Shown: in pieces, positions 1 through 5,715 of the stretch
How positions within the stretch are numbered: position 1 is the stretch's first letter
Layout of the letters: every line of letters starts with the position of its first letter
NCBI GenBank assembly: GCA_030609625.1
Contig: JAUWBX010000073.1
Coordinates: 1-7,724 of the forward strand
Direction of reading: 5' to 3'
From: Phycisphaerae bacterium
GTDB taxonomy: Bacteria; Planctomycetota; Phycisphaerae; Sedimentisphaerales; Anaerobacaceae
DNA: 7,724 nucleotides
Program-made: the position numbers and the translations under genes
The notes under the pieces: generated by a model
What the model saw: the letters and a program-made list of their open reading frames with translations, nothing else
What the model was told of the DNA's origin: nothing
The model's database searches: none

Positions 1-1
1 G

Positions 2-136
2 TTATGGAATGAGAACTACTATACCGGCAAGGAATTAACAGGTTTTCTCCGTAAGGCCGGTTTCAAAGACATCCGGACTAAACGAATTGAACATAAACAA
101 ATCCTTTGGGTTAATGGGTACCGGGGTGCCGATTGA
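2..136 (+). CDS. C-terminal end of a SAM-dependent methyltransferase (partial)
   Basis: An open frame enters from the left edge and ends at TGA 134-136, giving the last 44 residues of a protein. The visible text includes a 'YTGKELTGFLRKAGF' segment, then alternating charged and hydrophobic residues ending in WVNGYRGAD. In class I SAM methyltransferases of the UbiE/Methyltransf_11 type, the final helix commonly has the form 'eL..lL..AGF..v', followed by a last beta strand, and this fragment matches that layout. The SAM-binding motifs lie outside the window, so the family call rests on the C-terminal pattern alone. It is followed after about 30 bases by the OsmC gene in the same direction, suggesting a shared transcript. 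A second methyltransferase lies at 1029-1736, so the locus has at least two. Confidence 0.55.
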   Translation, partial: LWNENYYTGKELTGFLRKAGFKDIRTKRIEHKQILWVNGYRGAD

Positions 137-168
137 TCGAAGAACAGAAATTGTAATTGTTGAAGCTT

Positions 169-612
169 ATGAAACGCCAAAAGAGTTACTTGTTCAAGAA
201 TACGGTATTTAAAGAAGGTGATAAATCGGCAAAGACTATCTTTAGTGGTCCGGGTGAGCTGGAAGTTGGGCCGGCGCCTGAATTTGAAGGAAGTCCGGAG
301 ACGTTAAATCCGGAAGAAATGTTTGTCGCGGCAATTAACAACTGCCTGATGACAACCTTTTTCTATTTTGTACGGAAACTGAATGTTGAGATTTTATCGT
401 ACTATTCAGACGGCGAAGGCCAGGTCGAAAAACAAGCAGATGGATTTCGATTTACCAATGTGGAGGTTCGAGCAAAAGTTACATTGAAACAACAGGAACT
501 GGCTGAGAAAGTTCGTGAGCTCGGAGATTTAGCTGAAAAATACTGTCTCGTTTCCCGTTCAGTAGCTTGCCCTGTTCATTATGAATTGGAAGTTAAGACA
601 AGAGGCGGATGA
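169..612 (+). CDS. OsmC/Ohr-family protein (putative thiol peroxidase)
   Basis: The 147-residue product matches the OsmC fold family, whose members reduce organic hydroperoxides in the cytoplasm with a pair of cysteines. Visible landmarks are the early strand with 'LEVGPAPEFEG', 'LNPEEMFVAAINNCLMTTF' with the first cysteine at residue 59, and 'AEKYCLVSRSVACPV' with cysteines at 126 and 134. Cys59 and Cys126 sit where the reactive pair is expected in this family. Length is normal for OsmC. I chose ATG 169. A TTG at 157, directly after an in-frame TAA, would add four residues and cannot be excluded; neither start has a strong ribosome binding site. Neighbours are a methyltransferase tail upstream and a ferredoxin downstream, consistent with redox or sulfur metabolism in an anaerobe. 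Reductant and substrate are unknown; it may act on persulfides or other thiols rather than peroxides. Confidence 0.85.
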   Translation: MKRQKSYLFKNTVFKEGDKSAKTIFSGPGELEVGPAPEFEGSPETLNPEEMFVAAINNCLMTTFFYFVRKLNVEILSYYSDGEGQVEKQADGFRFTNVEVRAKVTLKQQELAEKVRELGDLAEKYCLVSRSVACPVHYELEVKTRGG

Positions 613-663
613 TCGTAATGGTAAGGTTTGAATTTTGTGCAGATAGAAAGGGAGACAAAGAAT

Positions 664-1026
664 ATGCCCTGGGTAAATGAGGATATGTGTGTGAGTTGTG
701 GCGTATGTGTTGATGATTGTCCAGTAGGGGCGATTACACTAAAAGAGGACCAGAAAGCAGTCATCAAAGAAGATGAATGTATTCGGTGCGGTCGATGTCA
801 CGAAGTATGTCCCGAGGAAGCTGTTCGACACGATAGTGAAAGGATTCCGCAGGAAGTTGAGGCAAACGTAGAGAAAACCAAAAGTCTTTTGAAACATTTT
901 AAAACTCCCCAGGAGCAGCAGGCGTTCTTCGAACGTATGGTTCGGTATTTTAAGAAGCAACAAAAGGTAGCTGGTCTTACTATAGACAAATTAACCGCTA
1001 TGACGGCCGATCTTGGCAGCAACTGA
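664..1026 (+). CDS. 2x[4Fe-4S] ferredoxin-like protein with helical C-terminal extension
   Basis: The 120-residue product begins with a compact bacterial-type ferredoxin module. The first cluster motif is Cys 9, 12, 15, 19 followed by Pro, and the second is Cys 39, 42, 45, 49 followed by Pro, both in the classical CxxCxxCxxxCP form. This predicts two low-potential [4Fe-4S] clusters for electron transfer in the cytoplasm. Residues from about 60 to 120 form an extension rich in Lys, Glu and Gln that looks helical and is absent from small clostridial ferredoxins; it may be a partner-docking segment. ATG 664 is preceded by AGGGAG at 649-654 with 9-base spacing, which favours it over the upstream in-frame TTG at 628. 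Two bases separate its stop from the methyltransferase start at 1029, indicating an operon. The redox partner is unknown. Confidence 0.9.
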   Translation: MPWVNEDMCVSCGVCVDDCPVGAITLKEDQKAVIKEDECIRCGRCHEVCPEEAVRHDSERIPQEVEANVEKTKSLLKHFKTPQEQQAFFERMVRYFKKQQKVAGLTIDKLTAMTADLGSN

Positions 1027-1028
1027 AA

Positions 1029-1736
1029 ATGAAAAAATTATATCCTGAATCAAAAGTTGAGGTTACGGGATTTATGGCTCAATACTACGATACCGGCCTT
1101 GATATAGCCACATTCGGAAGGTATCTACCGTTCGTGAAACAGGTTATACGTATGACAAAGATTAAACCGGAAGACAGAATTCTCGACCTGGGGGCAGGCA
1201 CAGGCAGAAACGCTTGCCTCATGGCGAAATACCTTTCCGAAAAGGGTGAATTGATAGGTGTTGATGTCTCTGAAGATATGATTGCCCAATTTAGAAAAAG
1301 ATGCGCCAATTTTCCCAACGCAAAAGTGACTAACATGAGAATTGACCAGCCTCTACCTTATAACAATGAGTTTACCAAGGTTTTTATCTCTTTTGTTCTG
1401 CACGGTTTTCCCCAAAACGTCAGGATGTTGATTATTGCAAATGCATTTAAGGCTCTAAAGTACGGTGGAAAGCTCCTTATCCTGGATTATAACGAATTTT
1501 TACTGCCGAAGCTACCTTTTTATCTAAGAATTCCTTTTAAAATGCTGGAATGCCCCTATGCCTTTGATTTTATCGAGAAAGACTGGAAGAAAATACTGGC
1601 CGGGGTTGGGTTTAGTGATTTTGAAGAACACTTTTTTATTCATCAATGTGTAAGGTTGCTGATGATGCATAAAAATATCAATGAAATTATAAAAGAAAAG
1701 AACAAAAATAACGGAGGAGAAATTGTCTTAAAATAA
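1029..1736 (+). CDS. Class I SAM-dependent methyltransferase (UbiE/Methyltransf_25-like)
   Basis: The 235-residue protein has the class I methyltransferase core. Motif I is 'ILDLGAGTGR' at residues 51-60. An acidic-end strand, 'IGVDVSEDMI', covers residues 76-85 and should bind the SAM ribose. Strand 4 is 'KVFISFVLHGF' at 117-127, and 'LKYGGKLLILDY' at 143-154 is the usual strand 5 region. After the core comes a hydrophobic segment (about 156-180) and an 'LAGVGFSDFEE' end, as in UbiE-like enzymes. The substrate cannot be assigned; small molecules, quinones, lipids or metalloid species are all possible. The start lies two bases after the ferredoxin stop, so translation is probably coupled, although the upstream binding site is weak. 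The last ten residues are Lys/Asn-rich, and their codons contain a GGAGGAG stretch at 1713-1719 that resembles an unused ribosome binding site. Confidence 0.88.
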   Translation: MKKLYPESKVEVTGFMAQYYDTGLDIATFGRYLPFVKQVIRMTKIKPEDRILDLGAGTGRNACLMAKYLSEKGELIGVDVSEDMIAQFRKRCANFPNAKVTNMRIDQPLPYNNEFTKVFISFVLHGFPQNVRMLIIANAFKALKYGGKLLILDYNEFLLPKLPFYLRIPFKMLECPYAFDFIEKDWKKILAGVGFSDFEEHFFIHQCVRLLMMHKNINEIIKEKNKNNGGEIVLK

Positions 1737-1864
1737 AGTTGCTATTGGTTGATAAAGAATGTGATTTGAGAGCTATTGAATAATATAAACTAAACCTGGC
1801 ATCTCTAAATATTTTCTTACAGTACACAGAATTAATTTGGTTAGTAAATGCAAGGAGTTTCATT
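1737..1864. other. 128-base intergenic region upstream of the ATPase pair
   Basis: This is the largest gene-free gap in the first half and the most likely place for a promoter of the following ATPase genes. It is A+T-rich, with runs such as TAATATAAAC at 1781-1790. I could not find a convincing sigma-70 pair with proper spacing: TTGATA at 1749-1754 has no good partner 16-18 bases on. No sigma-54 GG-N10-GC element of the usual form is present. No terminator hairpin with a T-run is visible after the methyltransferase stop. Confidence 0.35.
1852..1857 (+). promoter_or_regulatory. Ribosome binding site deciding a TTG start
   Basis: AAGGAG lies seven bases before TTG 1865-1867. The encoded protein begins MKELVVISGKGG, exactly where MinD-family proteins start relative to the P-loop. 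No ATG or GTG lies near this position in frame, so TTG is the best-supported start. Confidence 0.8.
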
Positions 1865-2782
1865 TTGAAAGAGTTAGTTGTCATAAGCGGCAAGGGCGGG
1901 ACGGGTAAGACAAGTATCGTAGCAGCCTTTGCGGCCCTTGCGAAAAAAGCAGTGTTAGCTGACTGTGATGTAGATGCGGCGGATTTGCACCTGCTATTGC
2001 AGCCCGACATAAAACAAAGCCACGACTTTAGCGGCGGCAAACTGGCTTCTGTAATTACGGAAAAATGTATCGGCTGCGGCAGATGTGAGGAAGTTTGCAA
2101 TTTTGACGCCGCGATATTTAACGGCCCGGCCAATGATGTAGTCGAAATAACTTATACGATTGATTCTATCGCATGTGAGGGCTGCGGTGTCTGCGTCCAC
2201 TTTTGTCCGGTTGACGCGATAGAGTTTAAAGATGCCATCAACGGCAAATGGTTTGTATCGGATACAAGATTCGGGCCGATGCTGCACGCCAAACTTGGCA
2301 TCGCTGAAGAAAACAGCGGCAAGTTAGTCAGCCTGATTCGCAAAGAGGCAAAACGGATTGCAGCCGAGCAGAACAGGAACCTGATAATCGTGGACGGCTC
2401 ACCGGGTATCGGCTGTCCGGTAATCGCATCTATCGCTGGAGCGGATTTGGTATTAGTTGTTACCGAGCCAACCATTGCAGCCCAGCATGACCTCGACAGA
2501 GTAGCTGAATTAACCGAACATTTTAAGATTCCAACAGTGGTTTGTATCAATAAATATGATATCAATGTGAAAATCGCAAAAGCAATTGAGAAAGAATCGC
2601 TGGAAAGGAATCTGAAAGTAGTTGGCAAAATTGCTTACGATGTAGCAGTGACAAAGGCGCAAATTGCCGCCAAGAGCATTGTCGAATACTCAAATAACGG
2701 CCTAAAGGAGCAAATAGTGTCCCTGTGGGAATCGGTATTGGATACGTTGAAGGAAACGGCAAATACGAAAGGAACGAAATAA
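1865..2782 (+). CDS. MinD-superfamily P-loop ATPase with inserted 2x[4Fe-4S] ferredoxin domain
   Basis: The 305-residue protein is a deviant-Walker ATPase carrying a ferredoxin insertion, the known MinD/ferredoxin architecture of anaerobes (COG1149 type). The P-loop GKGGTGKTS is at residues 9-17, with the second lysine of the SIMIBI class. Walker A' 'ADCDVDAADLH' is at 32-42. The first cluster motif has Cys 68, 71, 74, 78 and the second Cys 104, 107, 110, 114. Walker B 'IIVDGSPGIGCPV' is at 174-186, with a Cys at 184 typical of this family. The first cluster motif is followed by Asn rather than Pro. The family is proposed to couple ATP hydrolysis to Fe-S cluster assembly, transfer or electron gating, but its reaction is not well defined. 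Its TAA overlaps the ATG of the next gene by one base, so the two ATPases are translationally coupled. Homologous loci often carry two such genes in tandem; here only one is seen. Confidence 0.92.
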   Translation: MKELVVISGKGGTGKTSIVAAFAALAKKAVLADCDVDAADLHLLLQPDIKQSHDFSGGKLASVITEKCIGCGRCEEVCNFDAAIFNGPANDVVEITYTIDSIACEGCGVCVHFCPVDAIEFKDAINGKWFVSDTRFGPMLHAKLGIAEENSGKLVSLIRKEAKRIAAEQNRNLIIVDGSPGIGCPVIASIAGADLVLVVTEPTIAAQHDLDRVAELTEHFKIPTVVCINKYDINVKIAKAIEKESLERNLKVVGKIAYDVAVTKAQIAAKSIVEYSNNGLKEQIVSLWESVLDTLKETANTKGTK

Positions 2783-3957
2783 TGGAGAATATAACACACA
2801 AGTTTATTGTTTTAAGCGGTAAAGGCGGTGTCGGCAAAAGCAGTATTGCCGTTAACCTGGCGGTTTGGCTCTCGATGCAGGGCAAAAGTGTCGGCTTACT
2901 GGATATTGACATTCATGGGCCGAGCATCCCCAAACTATTGAATCTCGAAGACAGGAAGGTCCAGATTAAAGGTAAAAAGATTAAGCCTGTTTTGTACAGC
3001 GACACACTCAAAATAATGAGTATCGGGTTCTTGTTGCAAAATGAAAGCGACGCCCTTATCTGGCGTGGGCCGATGAAGCATAATGTTATAAAGCAGTTTG
3101 TCACAGATGTTTCCTGGGGTAATCTGGATTACCTGGTGGTTGACTGTCCGCCCGGGACAGGTGACGAGCCGTTATCGATAGTTCAACTGTTAGGCAAAAT
3201 TGATGGCGCCATTATCATTACTACACCTCAGCAGCTTGCCATCGTCGATGTTAAAAAATGCTTAACGTTTTGTAAGCAGTTAAAGCTACCGGTCTTGGGA
3301 GTTATTGAAAATATGAGCGGATTTATTTGCCCGCATTGCAATAACCGGATAGAAATATTCAAGGGCGACGGCGGTAAAGAAATGGCCAGAGATTTCAACG
3401 TTCCGTTTTTAGGCAGTGTTCCGATAGACCCCGCTCTGGCTCGTGCCTGCGATTCAGGTAAGCCATTCATCGATTTCGACAGCCAAAATCCCACAGCCCA
3501 AGCCATCGTTTCAGCGTTTGAACCGCTTCTTGTGCTCGGTAAACAAATTCAAACAGGGACCGCATTTTACAGTACCTCGCAAAATAAGAACCCTGCTAAT
3601 AAGGAGAAACAAAACAAAATGAGAATAGCAATTCCAGTAACGGCCAGCAAATTGTCGGCACACTTCGGTCATTGTGAAGAATTCGCAATGGTGGATGTTG
3701 ATGAGCAGACCAAGGAGATTTCCAATATTGTTAAATTACAACCGCCCGGTCATCAGCCGGGCGTGCTGCCTCAATGGCTCAACGAGCAGCAGGCTGATAT
3801 TATTATAGCTGGCGGTATGGGCCAACGTGCACAGCAGCTTTTCGCCCAGAATAACATCAAAGTTGTAATAGGTGCATCTGACCAAGCTCCTGAACAATTG
3901 GTAAAAGCTTATCTTAATGATACACTTGAAACCGGAGATAACATTTGTGATCACTGA
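2782..3957 (+). CDS. mrp: Mrp/ApbC/NBP35-type Fe-S carrier ATPase fused to a C-terminal NifX/ORP domain
   Basis: The 391-residue protein has two parts. Residues 1 to about 255 are an Mrp-type ATPase: P-loop GKGGVGKSS at 13-21, Walker A' 'LLDIDIHGPSIPKLL' at 39-53, Walker B 'VVDCPPGTGDE' at 119-129, and CPHC at 183-186, the CxxC that holds a bridging Fe-S cluster in Mrp dimers. Residues 256-279 are a polar linker. From Met280 a dinitrogenase FeMo-cofactor-type domain follows (MRIAIPVTASKLSAHFGH, then PPGHQPGVLP and AGGMGQRAQQLF). The same fusion, MrpORP, is known from Desulfovibrio, where ORP proteins carry a Mo-Cu-S cluster. ATG 2782 has AAAGGA upstream and matches Mrp starts; an in-frame GTG at 2725 lies inside the previous gene. 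It probably delivers or assembles a metal-sulfur cluster in the cytoplasm. The client is unknown. Confidence 0.93.
   Translation: MENITHKFIVLSGKGGVGKSSIAVNLAVWLSMQGKSVGLLDIDIHGPSIPKLLNLEDRKVQIKGKKIKPVLYSDTLKIMSIGFLLQNESDALIWRGPMKHNVIKQFVTDVSWGNLDYLVVDCPPGTGDEPLSIVQLLGKIDGAIIITTPQQLAIVDVKKCLTFCKQLKLPVLGVIENMSGFICPHCNNRIEIFKGDGGKEMARDFNVPFLGSVPIDPALARACDSGKPFIDFDSQNPTAQAIVSAFEPLLVLGKQIQTGTAFYSTSQNKNPANKEKQNKMRIAIPVTASKLSAHFGHCEEFAMVDVDEQTKEISNIVKLQPPGHQPGVLPQWLNEQQADIIIAGGMGQRAQQLFAQNNIKVVIGASDQAPEQLVKAYLNDTLETGDNICDH
3601..3621 (+). promoter_or_regulatory. Possible internal ribosome binding site and in-frame start for a free ORP domain
   Basis: AAGGAG at 3601-3606 lies 12 bases before an in-frame ATG at 3619, inside the linker of the Mrp-ORP fusion. 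The ATG opens MRIAIPVT, which is how stand-alone NifX/ORP-type proteins begin. Initiation here would give a free 112-residue domain. The spacing is long, and the linker codons (Asn, Lys, Glu) would be A/G-rich anyway, so this may be only a scar of an ancestral gene junction. Confidence 0.4.
3743..3763. repeat. Perfect 7-bp GC inverted repeat inside the ORP domain
   Basis: CGCCCGG at 3743-3749 and CCGGGCG at 3757-3763 flank a 7-base loop. The hairpin lies in coding sequence for PPGHQPGV and is not followed by a T-run, so it is not a standard terminator. It may simply result from repeated Pro-Gly codons. Confidence 0.5.
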
Positions 3958-4012
3958 GAGATTAGAAAACGTTCCGGCCGGCGAGACTTTGACTGTTACA
4001 CATCGCGGTTAA
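3947..4012 (+). pseudogene. Very short GTG ORF, possible remnant of a lost gene
   Basis: A GTG at 3947 with GGAG at 3934-3937 (9-base spacing) opens a 21-residue frame ending at TAA 4010-4012. It overlaps the Mrp-ORP stop by 11 bases. The peptide reads MITERLENVPAGETLTVT and then HRG. The 'AGExxxVTxRG' pattern recalls the central segment of Phd/YefM antitoxins, and also the 'PPGE' segment of DUF2249/TusA-like proteins, but it is too short to assign. It may be the start of a gene truncated by deletion, a leader used for translational coupling to the next gene, or chance. No continuation is seen in other frames before the next gene. Confidence 0.25.
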
Positions 4013-4041
4013 CTCATACCGTGAAAGGATGGAAATATATC

Positions 4042-4731
4042 ATGAGTCGTCAAATAAAGCAGTTAAAAATGGCTTGCATTTTTTGCAAAAGCGAGCTGAA
4101 AAACCTCGAAAGGGCCAAATGTTCCGCAACTCATTCTGATTTGCTAATTGCCGTGGACGGTGGAACAAAACATCTCGCTGCCTTAGAACTGAAGCCTGAT
4201 ATTCTTGTTGGCGAAATAGATGACGTTGCCGCCGATGGAGTGCTTAAAGGCGATGATATTGTGCGGCTCTCTTATTCACCGGACAAAAATAAATCTCATG
4301 TGGAGGTTGCCTTGGAATATGCCTTTGAACAAGAATGTGAACAGGTTGTCTTGCTGGCGGCAGTTGGCGACCGCCTGGATAATACATTGGAAAATGTCGC
4401 GTTGTTAGCCAAATATCCGGGCCATATAGCCATCTTAGACGGCACTGCCACGCTTGTTGCAGTTGACAAAACCGAAAGATGCGTGCTGCACGGGGAGGTC
4501 GGCTCAGCCGTTTCGCTGATTCCTTATGGGCCTGGCAGACTCAAGGTGAGAACAAAAAGCCTCAAGTATTCATTGGAAGATGAGCCGCTGGCTTTTGTGA
4601 CACAAGGCCTTAGCAATGAGCTTTCTCAGACAGAGGCGCGTGTCTGCGTATCTGAAGGTATCTTGCTTGTGTATATCGATCCCGGGGAGGTATGCCCGGA
4701 AAGGCAATATGATATGAAAGAAGAGGGTTAA
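4042..4731 (+). CDS. Thiamin pyrophosphokinase-fold protein with altered catalytic motifs (ThiN-like)
   Basis: The 229-residue protein matches thiamin pyrophosphokinase (TPK) across both domains. The N-terminal catalytic domain shows 'LLIAVDGGTKHLA' (34-46), 'KPDILVGEIDD' (51-61), 'SPDKNKSHVEVALEYA' (79-94) and 'GDRLDNTLENVALLA' (109-123). The C-terminal thiamin-binding domain shows 'VSLIPYGPGRL' (157-167), 'LKYSLEDEPL' (174-183) and 'TQGLSNEL' (187-194). In active TPKs the motifs are normally GDFDS, KDxTD and GGRxDH; here they read GEIDD, KNKSH and GDRLDN. Several acidic Mg/ATP ligands are therefore changed, so ordinary TPK activity is doubtful and the call is to the fold, not the reaction. 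ATG 4042 follows AAAGGATGG; a GTG at 4021 in the same frame is less likely because it would place this site inside the gene. It is followed after five bases by the CooC-type gene. Confidence 0.82.
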   Translation: MSRQIKQLKMACIFCKSELKNLERAKCSATHSDLLIAVDGGTKHLAALELKPDILVGEIDDVAADGVLKGDDIVRLSYSPDKNKSHVEVALEYAFEQECEQVVLLAAVGDRLDNTLENVALLAKYPGHIAILDGTATLVAVDKTERCVLHGEVGSAVSLIPYGPGRLKVRTKSLKYSLEDEPLAFVTQGLSNELSQTEARVCVSEGILLVYIDPGEVCPERQYDMKEEG

Positions 4732-4736
4732 CTATT

Positions 4737-5489
4737 ATGAAAGTGCTGGTCTGCGGCAAAGGAGGATGCGGGAAAAGTACTGTTGTAGCCCTGCTATCCA
4801 AAAAGATGGCCAAAAGGGAAAATAAGGTTTTAGTGATAGATAGTGATGAGTCAAATACCGGCCTTCACTTTCGTCTGGGAATGACCAAGCCGGAAGATTT
4901 TATGAATTACTTTGGCGGCAAAAAGATTCTATTTGAAAAAACTAAAGAGATAACAGGTAGATGGAAATTAGATGACTTGCCTAAAGAATATTTATCCGAG
5001 AAGGGAAATATTCAACTTCTCTCGATGGGTAAGATTTACCAATTCGGTGAAGGATGTGCCTGCCCTATTAACGTACTTTCTTCGAGAATGTTGGAAATTC
5101 TTGACGTAGGAGATAAAGAGTTTTTGATCGTAGATACCGATGCCGGTATAGAGCATTTTGGCAGAGGCGTAGAAAAAGGTGTCGATTCACTTGTTGTCGT
5201 CATTGAGCCTTCCAAAGATTCGATACTTTTGGCCCAGAAGATATCCGATCTGGGAAAGCAGCTTGGTAAGGCAACGTATTTAGTACTAAACAGAGTCAAT
5301 CATGAATCTGAAATGCTGCTTTTGGAATCGATAGACAAAGAAAAGGTAATAGCTGTTATTCCTGAAAACAGGGAAGTATTTATGTCAGGCCTTGCGGGCA
5401 AGGAGCTTAAAATATCCCTTGAGGGAATTAAACAAATTGCTGATAAGCTGGAATTTGAGGAAAGAAAAGTCCAAGCTAAGTTGGCGTAG
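4737..5489 (+). CDS. cooC: CooC-type nickel-insertion ATPase (CO dehydrogenase maturation family)
   Basis: The 250-residue protein is a MinD/CooC-family ATPase. The P-loop GKGGCGKST is at residues 7-15, Walker A' 'VIDSDESN' at 33-40, the CxC metal site in 'GEGCACPINVL' with Cys 107 and 109, and Walker B in 'IVDTDAGIEHFGRG' at 131-144. The CxC and the AGIEHFGRG block are signatures of CooC. CooC proteins dimerise with ATP, bind Ni or Zn at the intersubunit CxC, and serve nickel insertion into the C-cluster of CO dehydrogenase in the cytoplasm. The Cys at P-loop position 11 is unusual; most homologues have Val, Thr or Ser. Length is normal. AAGAGGG at 4721-4727 precedes ATG 4737. The next gene is a CooT-like chaperone, which strengthens the nickel assignment. 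No CODH catalytic gene is in the window. Confidence 0.92.
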   Translation: MKVLVCGKGGCGKSTVVALLSKKMAKRENKVLVIDSDESNTGLHFRLGMTKPEDFMNYFGGKKILFEKTKEITGRWKLDDLPKEYLSEKGNIQLLSMGKIYQFGEGCACPINVLSSRMLEILDVGDKEFLIVDTDAGIEHFGRGVEKGVDSLVVVIEPSKDSILLAQKISDLGKQLGKATYLVLNRVNHESEMLLLESIDKEKVIAVIPENREVFMSGLAGKELKISLEGIKQIADKLEFEERKVQAKLA

Positions 5490-5508
5490 CTAAAGGAAGG
5501 GCCGAGAT

Positions 5509-5715
5509 ATGTGTCTTGCAAATATTTATCAAAGCGGGAGGGCTGGTAAAGTACTGGTAGAAAGCGTTGCCTACCTTAGAATCAATGGCAACCGAATAGT
5601 GATAGAGAATCTTAAGGGAGAAACTAAGGTTATGCAAGCAAAAATAAAAGAGATAGATTTTATGAATTCTGACGTCATTGTAGAAGAAGCAGCTCATGAA
5701 AAGGAGAAGGGATGA
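5509..5715 (+). CDS. cooT: CooT-family small nickel-binding protein
   Basis: The 68-residue protein begins MCLANIYQ, the hallmark of CooT-family proteins, in which Cys2 binds Ni(II) at the dimer interface. A five-strand pattern follows: 'KVLVESVAYLRING', 'RIVIENLKGETKVMQAKIKEIDF' and 'DVIVEE'. This agrees with CooT from Rhodospirillum rubrum, a chaperone for nickel insertion into CO dehydrogenase. Unlike CooJ, it has no His-rich tail; the last ten residues are charged (AAHEKEKG). AAGGA at 5493-5497 precedes ATG 5509, and the gene starts 19 bases after the cooC stop, so the two are very likely co-transcribed and act together. Members also occur in methanogens and acetogens, so the client could be CODH, acetyl-CoA synthase or another nickel enzyme. 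Confidence 0.9.
   Translation: MCLANIYQSGRAGKVLVESVAYLRINGNRIVIENLKGETKVMQAKIKEIDFMNSDVIVEEAAHEKEKG

Noticed and set aside
628..663. TTG 628 as start of the ferredoxin
   Set aside because: ATG 664 has AGGGAG at good spacing, and the ferredoxin fold begins at once after it.
1790..1815. TGGCATC in the 1737-1864 gap as a sigma-54 promoter, expected by analogy with Desulfovibrio ORP operons
   Set aside because: The required GC (TTGC) element at the right distance is absent.
1687..2133. Long reverse-strand ORF (148 codons) and similar reverse frames at 2152-2628 and 6937-7353
   Set aside because: They lie opposite strongly recognisable genes, have no family-like sequence, and follow the mirrored codon pattern of the + strand genes.
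2725..2781. GTG 2725 as start of the Mrp-ORP gene
   Set aside because: It would add 19 residues lying inside the upstream gene; Mrp proteins start close to the P-loop, and ATG 2782 has its own binding site and a one-base stop/start overlap.
5380..5405. CCTTG-CGGG-CAAGG hairpin in cooC as a terminator
   Set aside because: It is inside a conserved coding region, has a 5-bp stem only, and no T-run follows.
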